Positions 26,585 to 37,790 of a DNA stretch of 64,000 nt are shown here, piece after piece (position 1 is the first letter of the stretch; each line of letters opens with the position of its first letter). The position numbers and the translations under genes are program-made. Under the pieces are notes generated by a model. That model did no database searches, had not been told where the DNA came from, and was given only the letters and a program-made list of their open reading frames with translations. This DNA comes from Demequina sp. B12 (GTDB lineage Bacteria > Actinomycetota > Actinomycetes > Actinomycetales > Demequinaceae): positions 124,001 through 188,000 of the forward strand of contig NZ_JAPEHU010000004.1 in assembly GCF_028823635.1 (NCBI RefSeq). The letters are read 5' to 3'.

Positions 26585-27514
26585 ATGAGTCGTTCCGTGT
26601 CCGTCCGCGCGCCAGGAAAAATCAACCTCCAACTGGCCGTGGGACCCCTGGGAGACGACGGATATCACCCGTTGGCAACCGTGTTCCAGGCCGTGGACTT
26701 GTACGAGACGGTGACGGCCACTCCCCGGGAGGATTCGGCGCTGGTGGTGACGGTGGAGGCACCGCGCGCCTTGGGAATCGATATTTCTGGTGTGCCCACA
26801 GGCCCCGACAACCTCGCGGTCAAGGCGGCGCTTGAACTGCGCGCCTACTTTGGTGTGGACTACGGCGCCGACCTGCACCTGCGTAAGGGAGTCCCTGTCG
26901 CGGGCGGCATGGCCGGCGGAAGCGCCGATGCTGCAGCAGCCTTGGTGGCGTGCGCGGAGGCCTGGGAGTTGGGTGCGGGGCGTGGCGAGCTCCACAAGAT
27001 TGCGGCCAGGGTGGGTGCGGACGTGCCGTTCAGCCTTCACGGCCACACAGCGGTAGGTCTAGGCCGCGGCAGCGACCTCTCGCCAGCGATGGTGCGCGGC
27101 GAGTTTCACTGGGTTCTCGCTACGCAGGACCACGGACTGTCCACGCCGGAGGCGTATGCGACGTTCGACGCTGAAGTGGAGTCGGGCGCGCGTCCCGCTG
27201 CGGAGCCACACATCAATCGTGAACTGATGGCGGCTCTCATGGCGGGAGATGCCGAACGCCTCGGTGCCGCACTGTCGAACGATCTGCAGTCGGCTGCGCT
27301 CACGAATGCCCCACATCTGCATCGGGTGATGGAGGCTGCGCATGAGGCGGAAGCGCTAGGAGTCATCGTGTCGGGCTCCGGGCCCACCGTGGCGGCCCTG
27401 GGGCGTTCGCGCCAACACGCGCTGGCCATTGCCGCCCACCTACGGGCGGCTGAGGTTGCGCACATGGTGCTCACCGCATCGGCCCCTGCGCCGGGCGCCA
27501 CCATCGTGACGTGA
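26585..27514 (+). CDS. ispE: 4-diphosphocytidyl-2-C-methyl-D-erythritol kinase
   Basis: Fourth step of the MEP isoprenoid pathway. 309 residues; the ATG has GGGAGAG upstream. GHMP-kinase motifs: VRAPGKINLQLAVGPLGDDGYH, the phosphate loop KGVPVAGGMAGGSADAAAAL and C-terminal VIVSGSGPTVAAL. The product eventually feeds UppS (62615) in this window. A small hairpin terminator follows. Confidence 0.95.
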   Translation: MSRSVSVRAPGKINLQLAVGPLGDDGYHPLATVFQAVDLYETVTATPREDSALVVTVEAPRALGIDISGVPTGPDNLAVKAALELRAYFGVDYGADLHLRKGVPVAGGMAGGSADAAAALVACAEAWELGAGRGELHKIAARVGADVPFSLHGHTAVGLGRGSDLSPAMVRGEFHWVLATQDHGLSTPEAYATFDAEVESGARPAAEPHINRELMAALMAGDAERLGAALSNDLQSAALTNAPHLHRVMEAAHEAEALGVIVSGSGPTVAALGRSRQHALAIAAHLRAAEVAHMVLTASAPAPGATIVT

Positions 27515-27534
27515 CGAGGCCACGTCCTGATAGC

Positions 27535-27553
27535 GACGCCCGGTAGGGGCGTC
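27535..27553. terminator. Short hairpin between converging ispE and mscL
   Basis: GACGCCC-GGTAG-GGGCGTC, a perfect 7-bp stem with a 5-nt loop, in a 42-bp gap between two converging genes. The poly-U tract is weak, as is common in actinobacteria. Confidence 0.55.
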
Positions 27554-27556
27554 AGG

Positions 27557-27946
27557 TTAGTTCTTGTCCCGCGCGAGTGCGTCGCGGATTTCCATCAGCA
27601 GCTCGACCTCGGTCGGGCCGGCTTCTTCGACAACCTCGTCGGACTTCTTGCGACGTTCAGCGAGCTTGTTCATGGGCACGATGATCAGGAAGTAGATCGC
27701 GGCCGCCACGCACACGAACGTGAACAGTGCGTCGAGCACTAGGCCCAGGCTGAACTGTGCGCCATTGACCTCGAAGTTGCCCACGGCGGCCAGGTTGGGC
27801 TCTCCGAATACTGCGGCGATCAGCGGGGTGATGATGCCGTCGACCACGGCGGTGACGATCGCAGTGAATGCTGCGCCGATGACAACGGCGACCGCAAGGT
27901 CGACCACGTTGCCGCGGGTGATGAACTCCTTGAAACCCTGGAGCAT
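27557..27946 (-). CDS. mscL: Large-conductance mechanosensitive channel
   Basis: 129 residues from the ATG at 27946 (AGAGGAATC upstream). Two membrane helices: TM1 GNVVDLAVAVVIGAAFTAIV and TM2 LDALFTFVCVAAAIYFLIIV, with a C-terminal charged bundle (LLMEIRDALARDKN). It opens under hypo-osmotic shock to release solutes. Confidence 0.95.
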   Translation of the reverse strand: MLQGFKEFITRGNVVDLAVAVVIGAAFTAIVTAVVDGIITPLIAAVFGEPNLAAVGNFEVNGAQFSLGLVLDALFTFVCVAAAIYFLIIVPMNKLAERRKKSDEVVEEAGPTEVELLMEIRDALARDKN

Positions 27947-28010
27947 GATTCCTCTTCTCACTTTGATAAGCGGGGATGCTTGTGAGACGAGAATAGGCTG
28001 GTAGAGCCCC

Positions 28011-28646
28011 CTAGTCGACGGGCGGCATCACGGGATCACGTTCAAAGTTCGACAACCCGTTCCACGCCAGGTTCACCAAGTGAGCCGCGACCTCGTCCTT
28101 ACTGGGTTCGCGTACCTCTGCCCAGTGCTGTCCGGTGAGCGCCACCATGCCCACGAGCATCTGCGAGTAGATCGGCGCGGTGGCGGGATCAAGGCCACGC
28201 TTCACAAACTGGTGGGCCAGGAGATACTCGACCTGGTTGGCCACGTCGCCGATGAGTGACGAGAACGTTCCGGTTGATTGGGCGACAGGGGAGTCGCGCA
28301 CCAAAATCCGGAATCCATCAGGGGAAGATTCGATGTAATCGAGCAGTGCTCGCGCCGCACGTTCCACGAGTTGGCGCGGGTGACCGCGTTCCGACAGTGC
28401 CCCGGATAGCGCACCCAGAAGTGCTTCGACTTCGCGGTCCACGATGACCGCATACACACCTTCTTTTCCGCCAAAGTGCTCGTAGACCACGGGTTTTGAG
28501 ACGTCTGCTCGTGCCGCAATCTCCTCCACAGAGGTGCCTTCAAAGCCTCGCTCGGCGAACAGTGTGCGGGACACCGTGAGGAGCTGTTCGCGACGCTCTT
28601 TTGCGGTCATTCGGGCGCGCACAGGCTTACGAGATTCTTCGGTCAC
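28011..28646 (-). CDS. TetR-family transcriptional regulator
   Basis: 211 residues. The N-terminal HTH is clear: AKERREQLLTVSRTLFAERG, TSVEEIAARADVSKPVVYEHF, GGKEGVYAVIVDREV. The C-terminal helical domain includes RILVRDSPVAQSTGTFSSLI and HLVNLAWNGLSNF, a pattern common to actinobacterial TetR repressors of lipid or envelope genes. Target unknown; no divergent partner gene, only tRNA-Gln on the other strand. Confidence 0.9.
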   Translation of the reverse strand: MTEESRKPVRARMTAKERREQLLTVSRTLFAERGFEGTSVEEIAARADVSKPVVYEHFGGKEGVYAVIVDREVEALLGALSGALSERGHPRQLVERAARALLDYIESSPDGFRILVRDSPVAQSTGTFSSLIGDVANQVEYLLAHQFVKRGLDPATAPIYSQMLVGMVALTGQHWAEVREPSKDEVAAHLVNLAWNGLSNFERDPVMPPVD

Positions 28647-28708
28647 GTTTCTAGTGTGCCGTGAATCCTGGCAGACTGGTCCACCGTGGCATCATTGATG
28701 GTCCACGT

Positions 28709-28783
28709 TCCGCCCTGGTGTAACGGCAGCACGCAGGCCTTTGGAGCCTCGCAGTACAGGTTCGAATCCTGTGGGCGGAGCCA
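28709..28783 (+). tRNA. tRNA-Gln (anticodon TTG)
   Basis: Acceptor TCCGCCC pairs with GGGCGGA, T-arm ACAGGTTCGAATCCTGT is intact, the anticodon loop CTTTGGA gives TTG, discriminator G, and the 3' CCA is encoded (28781-28783). The outermost anticodon-stem pair appears mismatched (C-C). Confidence 0.92.
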
Positions 28784-28972
28784 TTCACGGCCCGGCCGGT
28801 GACGCGTCTTCGCGATCACTGGACCGGGCCGTGTGGCATGTCTGGGGTGGTGTCCGCCAGTCCCGTGTTCGGCATCCTGAGCCAGGAAAGGGCCGATGCG
28901 AGGAAGCGCAGGCGGGCTCGCGGCAGGTAGAGTAGGCGTCACCATCTTTCGCCCAGACCTGAAGGGGGTCCG

Positions 28973-30538
28973 GTGAGTCGGATTCGACCCGCCGCCGTGA
29001 TGATTCTCGCGGCCGGGGCAGGCACCCGGATGAAGTCCGCTACCCCAAAGGTCCTCCATTCGATCGCTGGCCGATCGTTGGTGGGCCATGCACTTGCAGC
29101 TGCCTACGAGCTCGATCCTCAGCGGGTCGTGGTGGTGGTGCGGCACGAGCGCGACAAGGTAGCCGGTCACATCTCACAGATCGCGCCACATGCCCTCCTC
29201 GCTGACCAAGACGACATTCCAGGCACTGGACGTGCAGCGTTTTGCGGCTTGTCCGCTCTTGACGCGACTGCTGTCGCTGCGCAGGTTGCCGCGGGTGCCG
29301 TCGGTGACACCGCCGTCCTGGACACCCAAGCGGAGGGCGCCATCGTTGTGACGAGTGGCGACGTGCCGCTCGTGGACGGTGAGCTCCTGGGTGCGCTCGT
29401 TGACTCTCACGCCGACGCTGGCGCGGCCGTGACGGTGATGACCGCGAAGGTTCCCGATCCCACGGGTTACGGCCGTGTGGTGCGGGACGCTGGCACGGAT
29501 GAGGTGCTCGCGATCGTGGAGCACAAGGACGCCTCTGAGGCTGAACGCGAGATCGATGAGATCAACTCCGGCATCTACGTGTTTGATGCCGCGGTCTTGC
29601 GTGGTGCGCTGGCACAGATCGGTCAGGACAACGCTCAGGGCGAGATGTACCTCCCGGACGTCTTGGAGATTGCACGCCGCGAGGGTGGACGTACTCACGC
29701 GTTTGTGGCCCCCGAGGCCGGTGCTGTCGAAGGCGTGAATGACCGTGTGCAGTTGGCGCAGTTGGGTCGTGAACTGAACGCGCGCATCGTCACTGGCTGG
29801 ATGCGCGAAGGCGTCACCATTCAGGATCCCGCGACTACGTGGATCGATGCTGACGTGCAGTTGGCGGCGGATGTCACGGTGCTTCCTGGTACTCAGCTCA
29901 AGGGCGCAACTGTGGTGGCCTCCGGTGCCACGGTCGGTCCTGACACGACTTTGACGGACGTACAGGTGGGCGCTGGCGCCACTGTCATCCGCACTCATGG
30001 CTCGGCTTCCGTCATTGATGAAGACGCGACGGTCGGGCCTTTTGCCTACCTGCGACCGGGCACACACCTCGGCACGGATGGCAAGATCGGCGCATTTGTC
30101 GAAACGAAGAACGCCTCCATTGGCGCTCATTCCAAGGTCCCCCACCTGAGTTACGTGGGTGACGCCACCATTGGCGAGCACTCGAACATTGGCGCTGCCA
30201 CGATCTTCGTGAACTACGACGGCGTGAACAAGCACCACAGCACTATCGGAAGTCACGTGCGCATCGGCTCCGACAACTCGTTGATTGCTCCTTTGGAGAT
30301 CGGCGATGGTGCTTATACGGGAGCAGGTGCCGTGATCCGGCGCGATGTTCCTGCCGGAGCGTTGGGACGCAACAGTTCGCCCCAGCAGGTCGTTGAGGGA
30401 TGGGTACTCGACCGTCGCCCCGGGACCAAGTCCGCTTCCGCCGCACAGGAAGCACTTCGCACTCACGATGATGGACTGTCGGAGGGCGCTCGCGTCGAGC
30501 GTGCTGCGGCCAACAAGAAGACTGAAGGAGAGTCATGA
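28973..30538 (+). CDS. glmU: Bifunctional UDP-GlcNAc pyrophosphorylase / GlcN-1-P acetyltransferase
   Basis: Makes UDP-GlcNAc for peptidoglycan. 521 residues from GTG 28973 with GAAGGGGG upstream. The N-terminal nucleotidyltransferase has AAGAGTRMKSATPKVLHSI and TSGDVPLVDG. The C-terminal left-handed beta-helix (about 265-470) has hexapeptide repeats and acetyltransferase residues (HLSYVGDATIGEHSNIGAA). It overlaps prs by 4 bp (ATGA), a conserved pair. Confidence 0.96.
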   Translation: MSRIRPAAVMILAAGAGTRMKSATPKVLHSIAGRSLVGHALAAAYELDPQRVVVVVRHERDKVAGHISQIAPHALLADQDDIPGTGRAAFCGLSALDATAVAAQVAAGAVGDTAVLDTQAEGAIVVTSGDVPLVDGELLGALVDSHADAGAAVTVMTAKVPDPTGYGRVVRDAGTDEVLAIVEHKDASEAEREIDEINSGIYVFDAAVLRGALAQIGQDNAQGEMYLPDVLEIARREGGRTHAFVAPEAGAVEGVNDRVQLAQLGRELNARIVTGWMREGVTIQDPATTWIDADVQLAADVTVLPGTQLKGATVVASGATVGPDTTLTDVQVGAGATVIRTHGSASVIDEDATVGPFAYLRPGTHLGTDGKIGAFVETKNASIGAHSKVPHLSYVGDATIGEHSNIGAATIFVNYDGVNKHHSTIGSHVRIGSDNSLIAPLEIGDGAYTGAGAVIRRDVPAGALGRNSSPQQVVEGWVLDRRPGTKSASAAQEALRTHDDGLSEGARVERAAANKKTEGES

Positions 30539-31515
30539 GCTCAGAGATCTCGCATGCGAGCGAGAAGCGGATGGTGCTGGCCGGAGGCCGTGCCCACCCG
30601 GAGCTTGCCCAGGCCGTAGCCCAGGAGATGGGTATCGAGCTGCTGCCGACCACCGCGTACACCTTCGCCAATGGCGAGCTGTATGTGCGCTTTGGTGAGT
30701 CGGTCCGTGGCGCCGACGCGTTTGTGTTGCAGTCTCACGCTGCCCCGATCAATGAAGCGATCATGGAGCAGCTCATCATGGTGGACGCGCTCAAGCGTGC
30801 GTCGGCCAAGCGGGTCACGGTCATCATGCCTTGCTACGGCTACGCCCGTCAGGATAAGAAGCACAAGGGCCGCGAGCCCATCTCGGCTCGTCTCATGGCA
30901 GATCTGTTCAAGACCGCGGGTGCGGACCGCATCATGTCGGTTGACCTCCACACCTCGCAGATTCAGGGCTTCTTCGATGGCCCCGTGGATCACCTGTGGG
31001 CCATGCCGCTGCTCGCGCAGTACGTCCGGACCCGCGTGGCTCCCGACAACCTGACGATTGTGTCGCCCGATGCTGGCCGCGTGCGTCTCGCAGATCAGTG
31101 GTCCGACCACCTGGGTGCGCCGCTGGCGATCATCCACAAGCGTCGCGACCCGTCCGTTCCTAACCAGGTCAAGGTTCACGAGCTGGTCGGTGAGGTGCAG
31201 GGCCGTACGTGTGTGCTGGTGGACGACATGATCGACACCGGTGGCACCATCGTCCAGGCTGCAGAGGCACTGTTTGAGAATGGCGCCAAGGAAGTGATCG
31301 TGGCGTCGACTCACGGCCTGCTGTCCGGTCCTGCGGTGGAGCGTCTGCGTGACTCGGGTATCTCTGAGGTCGTCATCACGGACACGCTGCCCATCGATGA
31401 GGACAAGAAGTTTGACTCCCTCACGGTGCTGTCGATTGCGCCGCTGCTGGCGCGTGCGGTGCGTGAGGTCTTCGACGACGGTTCGGTGACCAGCCTGTTC
31501 CAGGGCAACGTCTGA
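30535..31515 (+). CDS. prs: Ribose-phosphate pyrophosphokinase (PRPP synthetase)
   Basis: Makes PRPP for nucleotides, His and Trp, and in actinobacteria for decaprenyl-phosphate arabinose. 326 residues, class I. Motifs: ANGELYVRFGESVRG, catalytic-loop region VSPDAGRVRLADQW, metal-binding DLHTSQIQGFFDGPVDHL, and PRPP loop CVLVDDMIDTGGTIVQAA. Start overlaps glmU; a long hairpin follows. Confidence 0.96.
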   Translation: MSSEISHASEKRMVLAGGRAHPELAQAVAQEMGIELLPTTAYTFANGELYVRFGESVRGADAFVLQSHAAPINEAIMEQLIMVDALKRASAKRVTVIMPCYGYARQDKKHKGREPISARLMADLFKTAGADRIMSVDLHTSQIQGFFDGPVDHLWAMPLLAQYVRTRVAPDNLTIVSPDAGRVRLADQWSDHLGAPLAIIHKRRDPSVPNQVKVHELVGEVQGRTCVLVDDMIDTGGTIVQAAEALFENGAKEVIVASTHGLLSGPAVERLRDSGISEVVITDTLPIDEDKKFDSLTVLSIAPLLARAVREVFDDGSVTSLFQGNV

Positions 31516-31529
31516 GTTTTCTGTACTGA

Positions 31530-31569
31530 CACGAATGCCGTCATCCCTCACGGGGTGGCGGCATTCGTG
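31530..31569 (+). terminator. Terminator after glmU-prs
   Basis: 11-bp perfect stem CACGAATGCCG/CGGCATTCGTG whose 18-nt interior forms a further CATCCC/GGGGTG stem, giving one long hairpin 15 bp after the prs stop. No clear U-run. The rest of the gap to hppA (31570-31722) shows no gene. Confidence 0.65.
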
Positions 31570-31722
31570 CGTGTAACGCCGCGCTGGGCCTGTGGTGGTG
31601 CTTGTGACCAGGGACGATGCGTGGTGGGGGATGGGCGCCTAGGCCTTTGGTCACCCTTGGGTTGCGTGCGGCGGCCCTAGCCTGCGATGCGACAGCAAAG
31701 TCGCTACGTTGCAGGGGTAATA

Positions 31723-34319
<2,597 letters not shown>

Positions 34320-34320
<1 letters not shown>

Positions 34321-35399
34321 TGGACCGGCTCGCAATCATCTGTGACGGCATCACCGTTGCCGATGGCAGGGTTGCGGGCCACGATGCAGGAGCGACGCTG
34401 GTGCGCCGGCTCTTGCGACTCTTTCCTGGCGCTGCGCTCGTGGGACCACGAGCGCAGCGCGGGGAAGGCTTTGAAGTAGTGCCGCTCGAGTTGGTCGACC
34501 CGCGCCGGACACTCGTCATCAACATGGATGTCGTGACGTCGCCTTCGGTCTGGCGAACCTTGTCCGTGGGCGGAATCGAACCAAGCATCGTGAACTTTGT
34601 GTGGTGGAACACCACGCAGTTCACCCACCCCGTGCAGCGACTCTCACTCGCGTTGTCGTGCGCACTGTTCCCCACGTTCGCGAACTCACGCCGAACCGCC
34701 ACGGAAATCAGCGAGATCGTCGCATCGGCCACTGTGCCCGCGGTCGCCGACAAAGCCCGCATCGACTGGGCGAACCTCGGTATCCGGCTCAACCACGTGC
34801 AAGCACGCGAAACTCCCCACACCCCGGTCGTGCTGTACCCCGCCATCAGACTGTCGCCGCGCAAGCGGCCAGAGTTGTTCCTGGACGTCGTGGACCGCGT
34901 CCGTCGCCACACACCCATCCAGGTGGAGATGCGTCTGGAAGAGTCCCACCTCATTTCCGAACGCGCTATCCGCCTGTCCCGCAAAGAGTGGGCATGGGTG
35001 GGTCCGCTGACCGCGACCCGTGAGGACTATTACTACCGGCTCGCCCGCACCACGGCGTTTCTTGCCACCGCGCAGGACGAGTCCTACGGCCTGGAGTACG
35101 TCGAAGCGATGGTCGCGGGAGCCGTGGGTGTGTTCCCCGATCTGCCCTGGGCACGTGCGCTCCTGCCAGACAAGTACCCCCTGCTGTACGCGGATGTGCG
35201 GGAAGCGGAACAACTCCTCACTCGGGCAGTCACCGATTCCGACGGCTGCCGCGCACAACTCGACGCCGCCGCGGGTGGCAACTTCGCGCGCTGGCTGCGC
35301 GAACGCCACGACGACACTCAGTTCGAAGAGGGCTTCGTGGCTGCGCTGGAACGCTGGTTTCCTGGCGCAAGCCTGATCGCCAAAGCCGAACCCTCATAG
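34320..35399 (+). CDS. Glycosyltransferase (GT4-like), substrate unknown
   Basis: 359 residues, overlapping the hppA stop by one base (TAATG). The C-terminal half resembles a GT-B sugar-nucleotide domain: VVLYPAIRLSPRKRPELFLD, the WVGPLTATREDYYYRLART stretch and the acidic site ATAQDESYGLEYVEAMVAGAV, the E-x7-E pattern of GT4 enzymes. The N-terminal half is variable (DAGATLVRRLLRLFPGAALV). It may glycosylate a cell-wall or secreted product. The coupling to hppA is not explained by function. Confidence 0.7.
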
Positions 35400-35553
35400 C
35401 CGAACTCGCCAACGGACCCCACAACAGGTATCCTGTTCCAGTTCCACGGCGAGGCTAGGCCCATCAGGGCGCTGGCGTGATCGACGCGGCAGTGTGATTG
35501 TTGATGCCTGCCTTGCCTGGCTCCACACACTGATCACTCCCAAGGAGAACCCC

Positions 35554-36165
35554 ATGGCTGACAAGCTGGTGCTCGCCGCAGAGGCGCGCAACGAATTCGG
35601 TAAGGGCTCGGCACGCCGCGCTCGCGTTGCTGGCAAGATCCCCGCCGTCCTTTACGGTCACGGCACCGACCCCGTGCACATGCTGCTGCCCGGTCACGAG
35701 ACCATGATGGCGCTCAAGCACCCCAACGCACTGCTCGCGATCCAGCTCGACGGCAAGGAAGAGCTCGCCGTCGCCAAGGACATCCAGCGCGACCCCATCA
35801 AGCCCGTCATCGACCACGTTGACCTGCTGCTCGTCAAGAAGGGTGAGAAGATCACCGTTGACGTGCCCGTCCACGTTGAAGGCGAGTCCGCACCCGGCAC
35901 CATCCACGTGCTCGAGAACGCATCGCTCCAGGTGCTGGCCGAGGCCACCCACCTGCCCGAGGTCCTCACCGTCAACATCGAAGGCATGGAAGAGGGCGAC
36001 AAGAAGGTTGCCTCCGACCTCGAGCTGCCCAAGGGCACCGAGCTTGCTGGTGACCCCGAACTGCTGATCATCCACATCTCGGTTCCGCGCACCGCCGCTG
36101 CCGAGGACGAGGCTCCCGCCGCAGCGAGCGCCGAAGAGGCCGCTGCCGAGGGCGAAGAGGCGTAA
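35554..36165 (+). CDS. rplY: 50S ribosomal protein L25 (Ctc/TL5 type)
   Basis: Binds 5S rRNA. 203 residues from ATG 35554 with AAGGAG upstream; the in-frame extension to 35494 lies before the ribosome-binding site. N-terminal L25 domain (ARNEFGKGSARRARVAGKIPAVLYG), C-terminal TL5 beta domain (VPVHVEGESAPGTIHVLENA) and an Ala/Glu tail. Upstream, 35400-35553 holds a likely -10 TATCCT (about 35429-35434). It precedes pth as in most actinobacteria. Confidence 0.95.
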   Translation: MADKLVLAAEARNEFGKGSARRARVAGKIPAVLYGHGTDPVHMLLPGHETMMALKHPNALLAIQLDGKEELAVAKDIQRDPIKPVIDHVDLLLVKKGEKITVDVPVHVEGESAPGTIHVLENASLQVLAEATHLPEVLTVNIEGMEEGDKKVASDLELPKGTELAGDPELLIIHISVPRTAAAEDEAPAAASAEEAAAEGEEA

Positions 36166-36194
36166 GCGCTTCCCGCTTCACACTGATCTGTACC

Positions 36195-36231
36195 GCATCG
36201 CGCCCGTCACCATCGGTGGCGGGCGCGATGC
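36195..36231 (+). terminator. Terminator between rplY and pth
   Basis: 12-bp perfect stem GCATCGCGCCCG/CGGGCGCGATGC with a 13-nt loop, followed by GCTTTCTTA. It ends or attenuates the rplY transcript, 30 bp before pth begins. Confidence 0.75.
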
Positions 36232-36261
36232 GCTTTCTTACTCGAATCTGGAGGGTCAACG

Positions 36262-36897
36262 ATGTCGCTGTTCGCAAGACTCGGATGGTCGCGGGACACT
36301 AGCAAGGACAAGAAAGGCGACAACGTGAGCGCACTGATCGTGGGACTGGGTAACCCCGGTGAGAACTATGCGGGAACCCGCCACAACATCGGCCAGATGG
36401 TCGCAGACGAACTCGCGTCCCGCGGAAGCGCGTCGCTCAGCGTGCACAAGAAGTCCCGCACCCGCGCCGCAACCGTGCGGCTCGGCGGTGAAGCGGTCGT
36501 GGTCGCGGTACCGATGTCGTACATGAATGTCTCCGGCGGGCCCGTCCATGCACTCGCCAACTACCAGTCCGTAGCCCCGCGCGATGTCGTCGTCGTCCAC
36601 GACGAGCTCGACATCCCGTTCGGAGAAGTCAAAATCAAACGTGGCGGCGGCTCCGGCGGACACAATGGCCTCAAAGACATCACCAAAGCCCTGGGCACCC
36701 CAGACTATGTACGGATCCGGGTGGGCATCGGCCGTCCTCCAGGCCGCATGGATGCGGCAACCTTTGTGCTCAAGCCGTTCTCCGCAGCCGAACGCAAAGA
36801 ACTCGACCTGCTGATCTCGCGCGCCGCAGACGCCGCCGAAGCAGTCGTGACGGACGGACTCGAGGCCGCGCAGCAATACTTCCACTCGCCACGCTAA
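36262..36897 (+). CDS. pth: Peptidyl-tRNA hydrolase
   Basis: Recycles peptidyl-tRNA. 211 residues; ATG 36262 has GGAGGG upstream. After a 24-residue charged extension, the family core: [23 protein letters not shown] (catalytic His in RHN), [22 protein letters not shown] and [16 protein letters not shown] 36325 (VSALIVG) is a possible shorter start. The gap to 37050 holds no convincing gene. Confidence 0.95.
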   Translation: MSLFARLGWSRDTSKDKKGDNVSALIVGLGNPGENYAGTRHNIGQMVADELASRGSASLSVHKKSRTRAATVRLGGEAVVVAVPMSYMNVSGGPVHALANYQSVAPRDVVVVHDELDIPFGEVKIKRGGGSGGHNGLKDITKALGTPDYVRIRVGIGRPPGRMDAATFVLKPFSAAERKELDLLISRAADAAEAVVTDGLEAAQQYFHSPR

Positions 36898-37049
36898 GAA
36901 CAGCCAAACAAACTCACGGGAATGGACAGCACCCCCATGAGCGTCATTAGTATCGAAGCAGGTAGTACCGAGGGTTCCTGCCACACCTAGCGTGCGGCTA
37001 GCCCACCCGTTTGTGACCGTGCCCTATCCCGAACCTCAAGGGAGTAAGC

Positions 37050-37790
37050 ATGACCGCCCAGTGGACCATCCCCGCAACCCCCGACCGCACCTACGCCGCA
37101 GCACTGTTCGACCTTGACGGGGTGCTCACCCCCACCGCTGAGGTCCACATGAAGGCGTGGGCTGCGATGTTCACTCAGTACTTTGACCGCCACGGCATCA
37201 CCCCGCAGTACACCGATGCCGACTACTTTGCGTACGTCGACGGCAAGCCCCGCTATGACGGAGTGGACGCATGCCTGCGGTCGCGCGGCGTGGAACTGCC
37301 ATGGGGAGAACCGACCGACACTGCCGGCACCGAGACCGTGTGCGGCATCGGCAACGTGAAGAATGACGCGTTCATGGAGGTGCTGCGGCGCGACGGCGTT
37401 GACCCCTACCCAGGGTCGCTCCGCCTCGTACTCCACCTCGCCCACACGGGCGTGCCGATGGCCGTCGTCTCCAGCTCACGCAACGCCACGGAAGTCTTGG
37501 CGGCATCGGCCCTCAGCACGTACTTCCCCGTGGTCGTGGACGGCAACACGGTCGCCGCAGAAGGAATCGCGGGCAAACCCGCCCCGGACATGTTCACCCT
37601 GGCCGCCCAGCGGCTCGGCGTTGAGACGGCCGATGCCGTGGTGATCGAAGACGCATTCAGCGGAGTGGAGGCGGGCGCGGCTGGCGACTTCGGTCTGGTC
37701 GTTGGCGTGAACAGGGGAGCGGGCGCGGACGAGTTACTGGCGCGTGGCGCCGAGATTGTGGTGGACGACCTTGAGGAGTTGATGGCATGA
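37050..37790 (+). CDS. HAD-family beta-phosphoglucomutase-like phosphatase/mutase
   Basis: 246 residues. HAD motifs: ALFDLDGVLTPTAEVHMKAW (motif I, two catalytic Asp), VVSSSRNATEVL (motif II), GKPAPDMFTLAAQRL (motif III Lys) and VVIEDAFSGVEAGAAG (motif IV). It overlaps the GH65 gene by 4 bp (ATGA). This gene pair means phosphorolysis of a disaccharide to beta-glucose 1-phosphate, then isomerisation to glucose 6-phosphate. Confidence 0.88.
   Translation: MTAQWTIPATPDRTYAAALFDLDGVLTPTAEVHMKAWAAMFTQYFDRHGITPQYTDADYFAYVDGKPRYDGVDACLRSRGVELPWGEPTDTAGTETVCGIGNVKNDAFMEVLRRDGVDPYPGSLRLVLHLAHTGVPMAVVSSSRNATEVLAASALSTYFPVVVDGNTVAAEGIAGKPAPDMFTLAAQRLGVETADAVVIEDAFSGVEAGAAGDFGLVVGVNRGAGADELLARGAEIVVDDLEELMA

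Noticed and set aside
36937-36990. 17-codon ORF between pth and the HAD gene
   Set aside because: Very short, no convincing ribosome-binding site, product unremarkable.
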